This document shows positions 33,791-43,383 of a stretch of 64,000 bases of DNA, in pieces. The stretch covers positions 17,203 to 81,202 of the forward strand of contig CAKQOG010000009.1 in the NCBI GenBank assembly GCA_934255485.1, read 5' to 3'. Source of the stretch: an uncultured Prevotellamassilia sp. (GTDB lineage Bacteria; Bacteroidota; Bacteroidia; Bacteroidales; Bacteroidaceae). Every line of letters starts with the position of its first letter. Position 1 is the first letter of the stretch. The position numbers and the translations under genes were made by a program. The notes under the pieces are model-generated. The model ran no database searches, was not told the origin of the DNA, and saw nothing but the letters and a program-made list of their open reading frames with translations.

Positions 33791-34240
33791 TTATGCTAAG
33801 TTATAAGCTTTTAGCAAAAGCCAATAACGAATATATTTGCCTACTGCCACATTTATCATGGCATAAATAAACTTTACTCGTAAGAACCCCATTGCCACCG
33901 TGATAACACTACCTAAGAGCGGAAGCCATGCCAACAATCCTGCCCATGCTCCATAATGTCGCACCCAACGTTTGCCTTTTTCGAGCTTTTGTGGTGACAC
34001 CTTGGTCCATCGTTCTATCCACTCATCACGACCAAGCGACCCCACACCATAGTTAAACACAGAGCCGAGTGTATTGCCCGCAGTGCCCCACAACAGCAAC
34101 TCATTAGGATTGGCACCTGCTGCTAACAATGCTACCATAACAGCCTCTGAACTAAACGGGAAGAAACTACCAGCTAAAAACGCTGCAAGGAACATACCAA
34201 CACCGCCATGAGCGGCTAAAAATGTAATGACTGTGTCCAC
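33791..34240 (-). CDS. YqaA-like (DedA/VTT superfamily) membrane protein
   Basis: The 149-residue membrane protein resembles YqaA, a short VTT/DedA-superfamily member. It has about four spans and the features AAFLAGSFFPFSSEAVM, GTAGNTLGSVFNYGVG, and the re-entrant LLAWLPLLGSVITVAMGFLRV. DedA proteins are linked to membrane lipid flipping and pH homeostasis; YqaA's own function is unknown. The 13-base spacing to the metal-binding lipoprotein suggests co-transcription. Confidence 0.85.
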   Translation of the reverse strand: MDTVITFLAAHGGVGMFLAAFLAGSFFPFSSEAVMVALLAAGANPNELLLWGTAGNTLGSVFNYGVGSLGRDEWIERWTKVSPQKLEKGKRWVRHYGAWAGLLAWLPLLGSVITVAMGFLRVKFIYAMINVAVGKYIRYWLLLKAYNLA

Positions 34241-34275
34241 ACAAAAAGATAATTAATGATAAGTGTTGTATAGGC

Positions 34276-35214
34276 TTATAAGGTGAGTACACCAATGTTA
34301 AGCACATAATTAAACACGCCTAATGCTATGAGCAACAATAGCGATAGGTTGAACCACATGTCGAATAGTCGCCCCTTGCCTAAGGCATAATAGTGGGCAA
34401 CCAACAATGAGGAGTTTACAATAAATAAGCGCATCTGTAGGTCAAAACTATCTACCAAAAGCACCATACCAACGGTGAGAAACACCTGAACAGTTGCTAC
34501 CACGTAGAACAACATGCGGGTGCGTATTTTGTCATTGTAGGCGGTATGGAAGAAATGTATGAACGATATAATCGTGAAAAACATCACGACACCAAGCGTT
34601 GTCCACTGCTGTATGCTTAATAAATGATAGTTGGGTATGCGAGGCTCAAACCAATGATTGAGATACAAAAATGCTGTGTCGAGGTTATTATTCCAAATGG
34701 CATAAGCTGCATAAATCCAATAGGGAACTAACAAGCCCAATATGCCCGCCATTAAAGTACGCCAAGTGAGGTTGCGTAATTGAAAGAGCATACTAAAGTA
34801 ATATGCTAAAGCCAATACCAACATGGGAGGGAACACTATGCTACCTATACCCAAACACAGAAATGCATGAAACACATATCCCTCTGCTCTAACAAGTTGG
34901 TAAGAGGAGAAGAGCATAAAATACCCTAATACCATGCAAATGCTGGGCAAACAATCCATTGACCATGCATGGAGTGATGGACAAACAAGCATAAAAGCCA
35001 TGAATGTGGTGCTCACCATACGCGAACGTATGCGCAACAAGGCATTGCGATTGTTTAATTCCATGATTAGGTAAGCAGTAACAAAGGTTGCTGCCAATCC
35101 GCCCCAAAGTTCAAGACTTGTTGGATTGGGTATAACCCAAAGAGCAAGCATCACTATTGCCATAATGGGCAGCGTTAGTGAGCCTGTTACTACATTATGT
35201 CTGAATGAATGCAA
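34276..35214 (-). CDS. Uncharacterised multi-pass membrane protein
   Basis: The 312-residue protein has about nine or ten hydrophobic spans and no recognisable catalytic motif. Features such as LPIMAIVMLALWVIPNP at the start, the loop FLYLNHWFEPRIPNYHLL, and FNLSLLLLIALGVFNYVLN at the end recall the DUF6427 family of Bacteroidetes, but this match is from memory and uncertain. It lies 35 bases upstream of the YqaA-like gene and downstream of purD on the same strand. Confidence 0.6.
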   Translation of the reverse strand: MHSFRHNVVTGSLTLPIMAIVMLALWVIPNPTSLELWGGLAATFVTAYLIMELNNRNALLRIRSRMVSTTFMAFMLVCPSLHAWSMDCLPSICMVLGYFMLFSSYQLVRAEGYVFHAFLCLGIGSIVFPPMLVLALAYYFSMLFQLRNLTWRTLMAGILGLLVPYWIYAAYAIWNNNLDTAFLYLNHWFEPRIPNYHLLSIQQWTTLGVVMFFTIISFIHFFHTAYNDKIRTRMLFYVVATVQVFLTVGMVLLVDSFDLQMRLFIVNSSLLVAHYYALGKGRLFDMWFNLSLLLLIALGVFNYVLNIGVLTL

Positions 35215-35248
35215 AACTTGATGAATGTTTTTATTTTATGTTTAAGCA

Positions 35249-35343
35249 TAAAGAGTTTACGAGGTTAAAATATTGAACGATACAAAAGAACAACACGCAG
35301 CTCTATGTACTTTGACTCAACTTCTAAACTCTTAAACTCTTTA
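35249..35343. other. Long-range inverted repeat between purD and the membrane gene
   Basis: The 11-bp perfect arms TAAAGAGTTTA (35249-35259) and TAAACTCTTTA (35333-35343) have a 73-base loop. They occupy most of the 170-base gap. This could be a terminator/attenuator for purD or chance in AT-rich DNA. Confidence 0.35.
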
Positions 35344-35384
35344 TACCACTCTGACTATATCAGAATTTAATATGAAGGATACTT

Positions 35385-36650
35385 CTATAAATCCTTGCCA
35401 ATATCTGTACGGAAATATTTGTTTTCGAACTGAATACTCTTGGCTCCCTGCATTGACTTAGCCAACGCTTCTTCTTTGTCTTTGCCATAAGAACTTACTG
35501 CTATTACACGGCCACCATTTGTAACTAATTTACCATCTTTAATAGCTGTTCCTGCATGAAATACCACACTACCAGGAATGTCTGCTCCTGTTATTTCAAA
35601 GCCCTTTTCATAGGCTTGAGGATAGCCACCAGATACGCACATCACGCATACTGCCGAACGATCATCATAGGCAATGTCACGCTTATCAAGGTCGCCTTTT
35701 GCAACACCTTCAAACAAGTCTACAATGTCACTCTTAAGGCGAAGCATTACAGTTTCGGTTTCTGGGTCACCCATTCTGCAATTATATTCAATAACCTTAG
35801 GCTGGCCATCGCAGTTGATAAGACCAAAGAATATGAAGCCTTTATAGTCTATATGCTCTGCTGCAAGTCCTTCAACTGTTGGGCGAATTATCTCATCTTC
35901 CACCTTTTGCATCCATGCTTTGTCTGCAAACGGAACGGGGGATACAGAACCCATACCACCTGTGTTAAGTCCGGTATCGCCTTCGCCAATGCGTTTATAA
36001 TCTTTTGCTTCGGGCAAAATCTTGTAGTGCTTGCCATCGGTAAGTACAAACACGGAGCATTCAATACCAGAAAGGAATTCCTCTATTACTACACGGCTCG
36101 ATGCATTGCCAAACATACCACCAAGCATGTCGTGTAACTCTTTCTTTGCCTCCTCGAGAGTGGGAACAATTAGCACACCTTTACCTGCGCATAAACCATC
36201 AGCTTTGAGTACGTAGGGTGACTGAAGCGTTTCGAGAAAGCGGCAACCTTCTTCTACTTGTGTTCCATCGAATGTGGCATAAGCTGCCGTAGGTATGTGG
36301 TGACGCTTCATAAAACCTTTTGCAAAGTCTTTTGAACCTTCAAGCACTGCACCTGCTTTTGACGGGCCTATAACAGGCACTTCTTTCACTTCGTCATGCT
36401 GTTTGAAGTAATCGTAGATGCCCTTTACTAAGGGATCTTCGGGGCCAACTATTACCATATCGATATGCTCTTTTACTACAAATGCGGCAATCTTTTCAAA
36501 GTCGTCAGCCTTGATGCTAACGTTTTCGCCAACAAGTGCAGTGCCTGCATTACCTGGAGCAATAAAGAGTTTTTCTACTGAGTTGCTTTGTGCTATTTTC
36601 CATGCCAGTGCGTGCTCACGGCCGCCACTGCCCAACAATAAGAGTTTCAT
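35385..36650 (-). CDS. purD: Phosphoribosylamine--glycine ligase (GAR synthetase)
   Basis: PurD ligates glycine to phosphoribosylamine in de novo purine synthesis, an ATP-grasp enzyme. The 421-residue product has the canonical start MKLLLLGSGGREHALAWKI, the SKAGAVLEGSKDFAKGFM block, ATP-grasp ADGLCAGKGVLI, and the signature NTGGMGSVSPVPF. The metal-binding EYNCRMGDPETETVMLRL follows. It is a monocistronic-looking gene with a full consensus promoter 27 bases upstream of the ATG. Confidence 0.97.
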   Translation of the reverse strand: MKLLLLGSGGREHALAWKIAQSNSVEKLFIAPGNAGTALVGENVSIKADDFEKIAAFVVKEHIDMVIVGPEDPLVKGIYDYFKQHDEVKEVPVIGPSKAGAVLEGSKDFAKGFMKRHHIPTAAYATFDGTQVEEGCRFLETLQSPYVLKADGLCAGKGVLIVPTLEEAKKELHDMLGGMFGNASSRVVIEEFLSGIECSVFVLTDGKHYKILPEAKDYKRIGEGDTGLNTGGMGSVSPVPFADKAWMQKVEDEIIRPTVEGLAAEHIDYKGFIFFGLINCDGQPKVIEYNCRMGDPETETVMLRLKSDIVDLFEGVAKGDLDKRDIAYDDRSAVCVMCVSGGYPQAYEKGFEITGADIPGSVVFHAGTAIKDGKLVTNGGRVIAVSSYGKDKEEALAKSMQGAKSIQFENKYFRTDIGKDL

Positions 36651-36676
36651 AGAAGAAAAGTGTATATTATTTTGAG

Positions 36677-36707
36677 CAAAGTTAAGGCAAGATATGTGAA
36701 AGGCAAA
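36677..36707 (-). promoter_or_regulatory. Promoter of purD
   Basis: On the minus strand TTTG (36704-36707) and TAACTTTG (36677-36684) are separated by exactly 19 bases, the consensus Bacteroidetes promoter. The ATG is 27 bases downstream of the -7 box. Confidence 0.85.
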
Positions 36708-36768
36708 ACGAAAGGCAGAAAAATGTTTCTTTTTACATTGCTTTTATATGTATATCATGCATTACTAC

Positions 36769-36776
36769 TATCTTTG
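36769..36776 (+). promoter_or_regulatory. -7 element of the GH20 gene
   Basis: TATCTTTG matches TAnnTTTG and lies 37 bases upstream of the hexosaminidase ATG. There is no clear -33 box. Confidence 0.5.
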
Positions 36777-36813
36777 TGGCAGTAATTAAATGTAGAACAC
36801 ATAGCAAACACGA

Positions 36814-39141
36814 ATGAAGAATTATTTATTTCAGCTCATTGTTGCACTATTGACCTTCACGTTTTTTCCTCAGAATGGAATGTGTCAAAGTGCCGACTTC
36901 CATGTAATCCCTTTGCCCAAAGATATCAAATACACGCAAGCGGGAAACTTTGTGATAACCAACAAAACACTTATATGCTTTCCACAAGGCGATAAAGAAC
37001 TTAAACGTTGCGCCGACTTCTTGGCAAACTACATTAATGCCTCTACTGGTATGCGGTTGATGGTGTCCAATCTACCCGCTCAGCGCAATTGTATAAAGCT
37101 TAATCGGTCGCTTCACTCTGTACATACTGATGCTTACAACATTAGGGTAAATAGTGAAATGCTATTTATAAATGGCTCTTCTGCAGCTGGAGCGTTTTAT
37201 GCCATTCAAACACTGCGAAAGGCCTTACCTATAGGCACAGCTAAAGAGGTAATTGTTCCCTCTTGTAACATAGAAGACTATCCTCGCTTTGCATATCGCG
37301 GTGCACACCTTGATGTCGCTCGCCACTTTATGAGTGCCGATTCTGTGAAACGTTTTATTGATATGTTAGCATTGCACAATATCAACCGCTTTCATTGGCA
37401 CTTAACCGACGACCAAGGATGGAGAATTGAAATTAAAAAGTATCCTTTGCTTACTAAAGTAGGCTCGCGACGCGACCAAACGGTTATAGGACACAACACA
37501 AGCAAATATGATGGCACGCCTTATGGAGGTTTTTACACCCAAAAGGAGATTAAAGATATTGTGAAATATGCTGCCGAGCGTTATATAACCATTATCCCCG
37601 AAATAGATATGCCCGGACACATGCAGGCCGCACTTGCTGCATATCCAGAATTAGGTTGTACTGGAGGCCCATACAAGGTGTGGCAAATGTGGGGAGTTAG
37701 CGACGATGTGCTATGCGCAGGCAACAATAGGACCTTGAAGTTTATCGACGATGTGCTCGACGAGGTTGTACGCCTTTTTCCATCCGAATACATACACGTT
37801 GGTGGCGATGAATGCCCCAAAACACGATGGAAGAATTGTGCTAAATGTCAAGCACGCATAAAGGCTGAGCATCTTGAAGCAGATAAGCAACACACTGCTG
37901 AAGAACGCTTACAAAGCTATATAATTAAGCATGCCGAAGCACATCTTAACAAGCTTGGCAGACAGATGATTGGATGGGACGAGACACTCGAAGGTGGACT
38001 TGCTCCTAATGCTACCGTTATGTCGTGGCGTGGCGAAGGCGGCGGTATAGAGGCTGCACGCCAAAAGCACAACGTGATTATGACGCCTAACACTTACCTG
38101 TATTTTGACTATTATCAAAGTGCAGACAAGGCTCGCGAGCCAGAAGCTATTGGCGGATATTTGCCTATCGAACACGTGTATAACTACGAACCCGTTCCAC
38201 GCCAACTTTCGGCAGACGAGGCCAAATACATCATTGGTGTGCAAGCCAATCTTTGGACCGAATATATACCCACATTCCGACAAGTTGAATACATGGAGTT
38301 GCCACGTATGGCAGCTTTGAGCGAGGTGCAATGGTGTAATCTTGAGCAAAAAAACTTTAAGGATTTTCTAAACCGCATACCGCAACTCATAGACGTTTAC
38401 CATCAGCAAAATTACAACTTTGCGAAAGTTATATACAACGTGAAGTTGCAATTGGCCACCGACACTACAAGCCATACTATTCGTGCCACACTTTCAACAT
38501 TCGACAACGCACAAATTCGCTATACACTCGATTGTACTATGCCCACCGAACAATCGCCTATCTATACTTCGCCTATCAGTATCAATAAGCCTTGTACACT
38601 GCGTGCTGCGGCATTTAGATCATGGGGAGTAACCCCCGATGTTAGCAAAACATTTCATTTTAACAAAGCTACCGCATGCCCTATCCGCTTACTTCAACGC
38701 CCACATCCTCAACAGGTTTATGGCGGTGAAACCTTGCTCGTAGATGGTCTTGAAGCCGAAGATACAAACTTTGCGTCAGGAAGATGGATAGGCTTTTGCG
38801 GCAACGATCTTGAAAGCATTATTGACCTTGGTAGTGTGCAAACCATTTGCAAAATTGCCATACATACGTGTGTTGAAAAAGGTTATTGGATATTCGATGC
38901 CCGCGAGTTTGTGGCTGAAGGTTCAACAGATGGCATACACTACACACCACTTGCCGCAGAGCAATATCCCGCACTAACAGAGGACAATCCCAACAAGATA
39001 TATCAACATACGCTAAACTTTAATGCAGCCCAAGTACGCTACATTAAGGTGAAAGTAGTATCTGAGCACCACCTACCCGCATGGCATCCAGGCAAAGGCA
39101 ATCCAGGCTTTGTGTTTGTTGATGAAATAGCTGTTGAATAA
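36814..39141 (+). CDS. GH20 beta-N-acetylhexosaminidase with discoidin-like C-terminus
   Basis: The exported 775-residue glycoside hydrolase removes terminal GlcNAc/GalNAc from host or microbial glycans using substrate-assisted catalysis. The signal peptide (LLTFTFFPQNGMCQ) is followed by a GH20 N-terminal domain. The catalytic barrel starts near RYGAH-type YRGAHLDVARHF; HWHLTDDQGWRIEIKKYP and the catalytic pair D332-E333 in HVGGDECPKTRW are present. A chitobiase/Hex C-terminal fold lies near 560-640 (IRYTLDCTMPT). A discoidin-like (F5/8 type C) domain near 645-775 (IDLGSVQTICKIAI, AREFVAEGSTDG) probably binds sugar. Confidence 0.93.
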   Translation: MKNYLFQLIVALLTFTFFPQNGMCQSADFHVIPLPKDIKYTQAGNFVITNKTLICFPQGDKELKRCADFLANYINASTGMRLMVSNLPAQRNCIKLNRSLHSVHTDAYNIRVNSEMLFINGSSAAGAFYAIQTLRKALPIGTAKEVIVPSCNIEDYPRFAYRGAHLDVARHFMSADSVKRFIDMLALHNINRFHWHLTDDQGWRIEIKKYPLLTKVGSRRDQTVIGHNTSKYDGTPYGGFYTQKEIKDIVKYAAERYITIIPEIDMPGHMQAALAAYPELGCTGGPYKVWQMWGVSDDVLCAGNNRTLKFIDDVLDEVVRLFPSEYIHVGGDECPKTRWKNCAKCQARIKAEHLEADKQHTAEERLQSYIIKHAEAHLNKLGRQMIGWDETLEGGLAPNATVMSWRGEGGGIEAARQKHNVIMTPNTYLYFDYYQSADKAREPEAIGGYLPIEHVYNYEPVPRQLSADEAKYIIGVQANLWTEYIPTFRQVEYMELPRMAALSEVQWCNLEQKNFKDFLNRIPQLIDVYHQQNYNFAKVIYNVKLQLATDTTSHTIRATLSTFDNAQIRYTLDCTMPTEQSPIYTSPISINKPCTLRAAAFRSWGVTPDVSKTFHFNKATACPIRLLQRPHPQQVYGGETLLVDGLEAEDTNFASGRWIGFCGNDLESIIDLGSVQTICKIAIHTCVEKGYWIFDAREFVAEGSTDGIHYTPLAAEQYPALTEDNPNKIYQHTLNFNAAQVRYIKVKVVSEHHLPAWHPGKGNPGFVFVDEIAVE

Positions 39142-39205
39142 CAAAAGAAAGGCAAAGATATTAAGCTAAGTTGGGCTTATAGCACTGCTATTCACAATAA
39201 AATAG

Positions 39206-39213
39206 TAACTTTG
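39206..39213 (+). promoter_or_regulatory. -7 element of ychF
   Basis: TAACTTTG matches TAnnTTTG and lies 39 bases before the ATG at 39253. It overlaps the upstream in-frame ATG at 39211, which therefore cannot be the start. Confidence 0.6.
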
Positions 39214-39252
39214 CCAACCAGAAAACAAAATAATAAACAAAGAAAACTATAT

Positions 39253-40356
39253 ATGAGTTTACAATGTGGCATTGTGGGACTCCCTAACGTGGGCAAGTCC
39301 ACCTTGTTCAACTGCCTTAGCAATGCTAAAGCACAGTCCGCCAACTTCCCATTCTGTACGATAGAGCCCAATGTGGGCGTAATAACCGTGCCCGACGAAC
39401 GACTAAACAAATTGGCCGAATTGGTTCATCCAGGACGCATTGTTCCTACAACCGTTGAGATTGTAGACATTGCAGGACTTGTTAAAGGTGCATCAAAGGG
39501 CGAAGGTCTTGGCAACCAATTCCTGGGTAATATCCGCGAAACAGATGCTATTATACACGTTTTACGTTGCTTCGACGATGGCAATGTAGTTCATGTAGAT
39601 GGTAGTGTAGACCCCGTACGCGACAAAGAGATTATCGACACTGAGCTACAATTAAAAGACCTTGAAACGGTTGAGAACCGCATTAAACGCGTTGAAAAAA
39701 TTGCCAAAGTAGGTGGTGATAAAAACGCTAAGGTCGAATACGAAGTGTTGTTGGCATACAAGGCTGCTTTGGAAGAAGGAAAAAGCGCACGCAGCGTAAG
39801 CTTTGAAAGTCTTGAAGAACAAAAGGCTGCAAAAAACCTTTTCTTGCTCACCTCAAAGCCCGTGCTCTACGTTTGCAACGTAGACGAAGCCTCAGCTGCC
39901 ACGGGCAATCACTATGTTGAAGAAGTGAAAGCAGCCGTTAAAGACGAAGGTGCAGAAGTGCTTGTTCTTGCAGCACAAACCGAAGCCGACATTGCAGAAC
40001 TCGAAACTTATGAAGAGCGCCAAATGTTCTTGCAAGATGTTGGACTCGAAGAGAGCGGATGTAACCGTTTGATAAAAGCTGCATACCACATGCTCAACTT
40101 ACAAACATTTATCACCGCTGGTGAGATGGAAGTAAAGGCTTGGACATTCCACAAGGGATGGAAAGCTCCTCAATGTGCAGGCGTTATCCACACAGACTTC
40201 GAAAAAGGTTTTATCCGTGCCGAAGTCATCAAATACGATGATTACATTCGCCTTGGTTCTGAGGCTGCAGTGCGCGAAGCTGGTTTATTACACGTTGAAG
40301 GCAAAGAGTATGAAGTACAAGATGGTGATATCATGCACTTCCGTTTTAATGTGTAA
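39253..40356 (+). CDS. ychF: Redox-regulated ATPase YchF (Obg/OLA1 family)
   Basis: YchF is an Obg-superfamily P-loop protein that binds ATP rather than GTP and associates with ribosomes, with roles in translation and oxidative stress. The 367-residue product has the full length. GLPNVGKSTLFNCL is the P-loop, NFPFCTIEPNVGVI the switch region, and VDIAGLVKGASKGEGLGN the DxxG motif. The altered G4 motif (VCNVDE instead of NKxD) explains ATP preference. The C-terminal TGS-like domain contains EVKAWTFHKGWKAPQCAGVIH. It ends before a terminator at 40409-40440. Confidence 0.96.
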   Translation: MSLQCGIVGLPNVGKSTLFNCLSNAKAQSANFPFCTIEPNVGVITVPDERLNKLAELVHPGRIVPTTVEIVDIAGLVKGASKGEGLGNQFLGNIRETDAIIHVLRCFDDGNVVHVDGSVDPVRDKEIIDTELQLKDLETVENRIKRVEKIAKVGGDKNAKVEYEVLLAYKAALEEGKSARSVSFESLEEQKAAKNLFLLTSKPVLYVCNVDEASAATGNHYVEEVKAAVKDEGAEVLVLAAQTEADIAELETYEERQMFLQDVGLEESGCNRLIKAAYHMLNLQTFITAGEMEVKAWTFHKGWKAPQCAGVIHTDFEKGFIRAEVIKYDDYIRLGSEAAVREAGLLHVEGKEYEVQDGDIMHFRFNV

Positions 40357-40408
40357 CCATTGTCGTAGCATAACACCATTAGATATAAGATTATCAAATC
40401 ATTAACAT

Positions 40409-40440
40409 AAAAGCTGCGACAAACATCTGTCGCAGCTTTT
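40409..40440 (+). terminator. ychF terminator
   Basis: Perfect 13-bp arms AAAAGCTGCGACA (40409-40421) and TGTCGCAGCTTTT (40428-40440) surround a 6-base loop. The arm ends with four T. Confidence 0.88.
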
Positions 40441-40501
40441 ATTGCTTATACACTCTATTTGTGCTTCAAGAAAAAAACTTATCTAATTTGTACTTGGCAT
40501 T

Positions 40502-41347
40502 ATGACTATTTGGAATCCCTCTATAGTAGCATTTCACCTTGGTTCGGTTGAAATACGATGGTACGGAATATGTTGGTGCATTGGCTTGGCACTTGCATAC
40601 ATTGTGGTATATAACCTTTACAAAAAACAAAACATTCCGCAAGAAAAGTTCGACCCACTCTTTTTGTATTGCTTTATCGGCATATTGGCAGGCGCACGCC
40701 TTGGCCACTGCTTGCTCTACGAACCAAGCTATTTTCTGTCGCATCCGTTAGAGATGATTTTACCCATGCACCACATGGCAGATGGTTCATGGAAGTTTAC
40801 TGGATATGCTGGACTTGCCTCGCATGGAGGCACATTAGGCTTAATCATAGCCTTGTGGCTATACGTAAAGAAGACCCACGTAAACATTATGCGTGTGCTC
40901 GACAACATTGCCATTGCCACCCCCATTGCAGCCTGCTTTATACGCTTAGGCAACTTGATGAACTCTGAGATTGTAGGAAAATACACGGGTAGCAACTTTG
41001 GTTTTGTGTTTGTTCAACTGCAAGAAACGCAACCACGCTATCCCGCTCAACTCTACGAAGCCATTGCTTATTTGCTATTCTTTGTTATAGGCATTGCCCT
41101 CTATGCCACCAAGTGCAAGCAACGTGTAGGCACAGGTTTTTACTTTGGCTACTGCCTAACCAGCATCTTTGTTTTTCGCTTCTTTGTTGAATTTCTCAAA
41201 GAAGTTCAAGAGCCTTGGGAAATAAATATGCAGCAAACAATAGGGTTAGACCAAGGGCAATTGCTAAGCATTCCGTTCATACTTTTAGGCATTTATTGCA
41301 TGGCCAACGGCAAGTTGTGTAAACGTCTTGGCGAGCAAGCTAAGTAG
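40502..41347 (+). CDS. lgt: Prolipoprotein diacylglyceryl transferase
   Basis: Lgt moves diacylglyceryl from phosphatidylglycerol to the lipobox cysteine of prelipoproteins, the first step of lipoprotein maturation in the inner membrane. The 281-residue product has several membrane spans. The family features are RWYGICWCIGLALAY, the ASHGGTLGLI motif with the key His, and the signature RLGNLMNSEIVG with its essential Arg and Asn. The YEAIAYLLFF segment near residue 190 and a C-terminal span complete it. The gene is followed by a lipoprotein gene at 41513. Confidence 0.96.
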   Translation: MTIWNPSIVAFHLGSVEIRWYGICWCIGLALAYIVVYNLYKKQNIPQEKFDPLFLYCFIGILAGARLGHCLLYEPSYFLSHPLEMILPMHHMADGSWKFTGYAGLASHGGTLGLIIALWLYVKKTHVNIMRVLDNIAIATPIAACFIRLGNLMNSEIVGKYTGSNFGFVFVQLQETQPRYPAQLYEAIAYLLFFVIGIALYATKCKQRVGTGFYFGYCLTSIFVFRFFVEFLKEVQEPWEINMQQTIGLDQGQLLSIPFILLGIYCMANGKLCKRLGEQAK

Positions 41348-41457
41348 TGGCACCCTTGCAACAATAAGCAACATGAGTAAACTGACGAAACAAGCCTAAA
41401 GAGGCTAAATAAGTCTTAAAACATAGGCAAAACCCTATAGGTTTAATCTAAAATAGT

Positions 41458-41465
41458 TATCTTTG
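41458..41465 (+). promoter_or_regulatory. -7 element of the OmpA-like lipoprotein gene
   Basis: TATCTTTG matches TAnnTTTG and lies 47 bases before the ATG at 41513. Confidence 0.5.
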
Positions 41466-41512
41466 CTCACAAGATAAAGAAACATATACGATTACAATTA
41501 TAAAATAACAAT

Positions 41513-43213
41513 ATGCAAAGTAAGGTTTATGCAGCATTGGCATTGTCGGGCACACTTGTGCTGACAGCATGCAGCAAAATGGGCGAATTGTCTGCCGACA
41601 ACTTCACAGTAACTCCATCACCTATGGAAGCCGTGGGAGGCAAAGTGGCTGTAACCATTAATGGTCGTTTCCCTGAGAAATACATGAAGAAAAAGGCTGT
41701 TGTTACAGTCTTGCCCGTTATACACTATGGCGCAAACGCTACCAATGGTCAGCCCGCAACCTTCCAAGGTGAGAAGGTGCAAGGCAATGACCAAGAGATT
41801 TCATACAAGCTTGGTGGCAACTATACACTTAAGAACAACTTTACTTATGTTCCCGCTATGCAGCAAAGCGAACTCTACTTAACTTTCGATGCAAAAGTGG
41901 GAAACAAAAAGGTTAATATCCCCGATGTAAAGGTAAACAATGGTGTGATTGCAACCTCTACACTTGTGCAAAGCACTGCAAAAACATCAAACATTGAGTT
42001 GTCTACAGACAAATATCAATATGCTATCAAGCAGACAAAGCAAGCACAAATTAAATACCTCATCAACCAAGCTAACATACGCAATAGCGAGTTGAAAAGC
42101 ACTTCGATAACCGACTTCTTGAAGACGTTAAAGGAGATTAAACAAGACCAAAAGGGCTTTATGCTCGACAACATTGAGGTAAGTGCTTACGCTTCGCCCG
42201 AGGGTGGTGTTAAGTTTAACACAGCTCTTGCACAAAATCGTGAAAAGACTTCTAAATCGTTTGTAAACAACCAACTTAAGAAGACTAAACTCGATGCCGA
42301 CGTAGATTCTAAGTACACGGCTGAGGATTGGGAAGGCTTTAAAGAACTTGTAAGCCAATCGAATATTCAAGACAAGGATGTTATTTTGCGTGTACTCTCT
42401 ATGTATTCCGACCCCGAGGAACGCGAAAAGCAGATACGTAACATGTCGGCTGGATTTAAAGAATTAGCCGATGAAATTTTGCCCGAATTGCGCCGTGCAC
42501 GCATGACTATCAACTACAACTTGATTGGTCGCTCAGACGACGAAATTCAAGAGCAATACACTGCCGATGCCTCTAAACTTTCAGTAGAAGAACTGCTTTA
42601 TGCAGCCACTTTGTCTGAAGACTCTAAAGAGCAAAACGATATTTATTTAAAGACTACTCAACTCTATGCTTCAGATTATCGTGCTTACAACAATTTGGCT
42701 GTATTGGCATACCAAAATGGCGATATGAGCACAGCTAAGAAGTATCTTAACCTTGCTTCGCAAAAACAGCCAAATAGCGCAGAGGTTAATGCCAACCAAG
42801 CACTTATAGCTATGGCTGAGGGCAAGTACGAAGAGGCTAATAACCACTTAATGAAAGCCACTGCAGCCTCTAACTACAACGAGGTGTTGGGCAATTTGCA
42901 AATAGCTGCAGGCAACTATGCACAAGCTGCACAAAGCCTTAAGGGGGTAAAAACAAACTCTGCTGCATTGGCACAAATCCTCGATAAAGACTATGCAAGT
43001 GCAAGCAAAACCCTAAAGCAAGTGGCTCATGCCGATGCCATGACAAGCTATCTGAAAGCCATTGTTGCTGCACGCACTAACCAAGATTCTGAAGCTATCA
43101 ACGAGCTAAAGCAAGCCTTTGCTAAAGACGCTACCCTCAAGTCGCGTGCTGCCAAAGACTTAGAGTTCGTTACACTATTCAACAATTCTGCTTTTCAGTC
43201 TGCAGTTAAATAG
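41513..43213 (+). CDS. Lipoprotein with OmpA-like domain and TPR repeats
   Basis: The 566-residue protein has a lipoprotein signal with the lipobox VLTAC (C20). The N-terminal third is beta-rich (TVTPSPMEAVGGKVAVTINGRFP). The middle contains an OmpA-C-like segment, with VSAYASPEGGVKFNTALAQNRE, the peptidoglycan-binding-type strand-helix. The C-terminal 200 residues are helical TPR-like repeats (AYNNLAVLAYQNGDMSTAKKYLNLASQ and repeats with ANQALIAMAEGKYEEANNHL). Similar Prevotella/Bacteroides lipoproteins are of unknown role. A structural tether between outer membrane and peptidoglycan is a reasonable inference. Confidence 0.78.
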   Translation: MQSKVYAALALSGTLVLTACSKMGELSADNFTVTPSPMEAVGGKVAVTINGRFPEKYMKKKAVVTVLPVIHYGANATNGQPATFQGEKVQGNDQEISYKLGGNYTLKNNFTYVPAMQQSELYLTFDAKVGNKKVNIPDVKVNNGVIATSTLVQSTAKTSNIELSTDKYQYAIKQTKQAQIKYLINQANIRNSELKSTSITDFLKTLKEIKQDQKGFMLDNIEVSAYASPEGGVKFNTALAQNREKTSKSFVNNQLKKTKLDADVDSKYTAEDWEGFKELVSQSNIQDKDVILRVLSMYSDPEEREKQIRNMSAGFKELADEILPELRRARMTINYNLIGRSDDEIQEQYTADASKLSVEELLYAATLSEDSKEQNDIYLKTTQLYASDYRAYNNLAVLAYQNGDMSTAKKYLNLASQKQPNSAEVNANQALIAMAEGKYEEANNHLMKATAASNYNEVLGNLQIAAGNYAQAAQSLKGVKTNSAALAQILDKDYASASKTLKQVAHADAMTSYLKAIVAARTNQDSEAINELKQAFAKDATLKSRAAKDLEFVTLFNNSAFQSAVK

Positions 43214-43283
43214 GATAGTTTGTAAACACCCTTTTGGGAGAAAAGAAAACCAATCAACCTTTTAACATTATATGGTTCTTAAC

Positions 43284-43359
43284 GAGGTAGCGATTTGTAA
43301 TTATCGATAATTCATGTTTGATACGTCATATCATTTCGGTAATTACCTATCGTTGCCTC
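43284..43359 (+). terminator. Structured hairpin after the TPR lipoprotein gene
   Basis: Eleven-base arms GAGGTAGCGAT (43284-43294) and ATCGTTGCCTC (43349-43359) pair fully if two wobbles are allowed. An inner AT-rich hairpin around GTAATTA/TAATT follows. The structure ends with TTTTAAC. It lies in the 170-base gap before the next gene and may be a terminator or a structured 5' leader. Confidence 0.5.
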
Positions 43360-43383
43360 TTTTAACTTTAAAACGATATAACT

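Noticed and set aside
35556..36137. 193-codon plus-strand ORF inside purD
   Set aside because: It is the antisense frame of a highly conserved purine gene, with Cys/His-rich composition typical of shadow frames.
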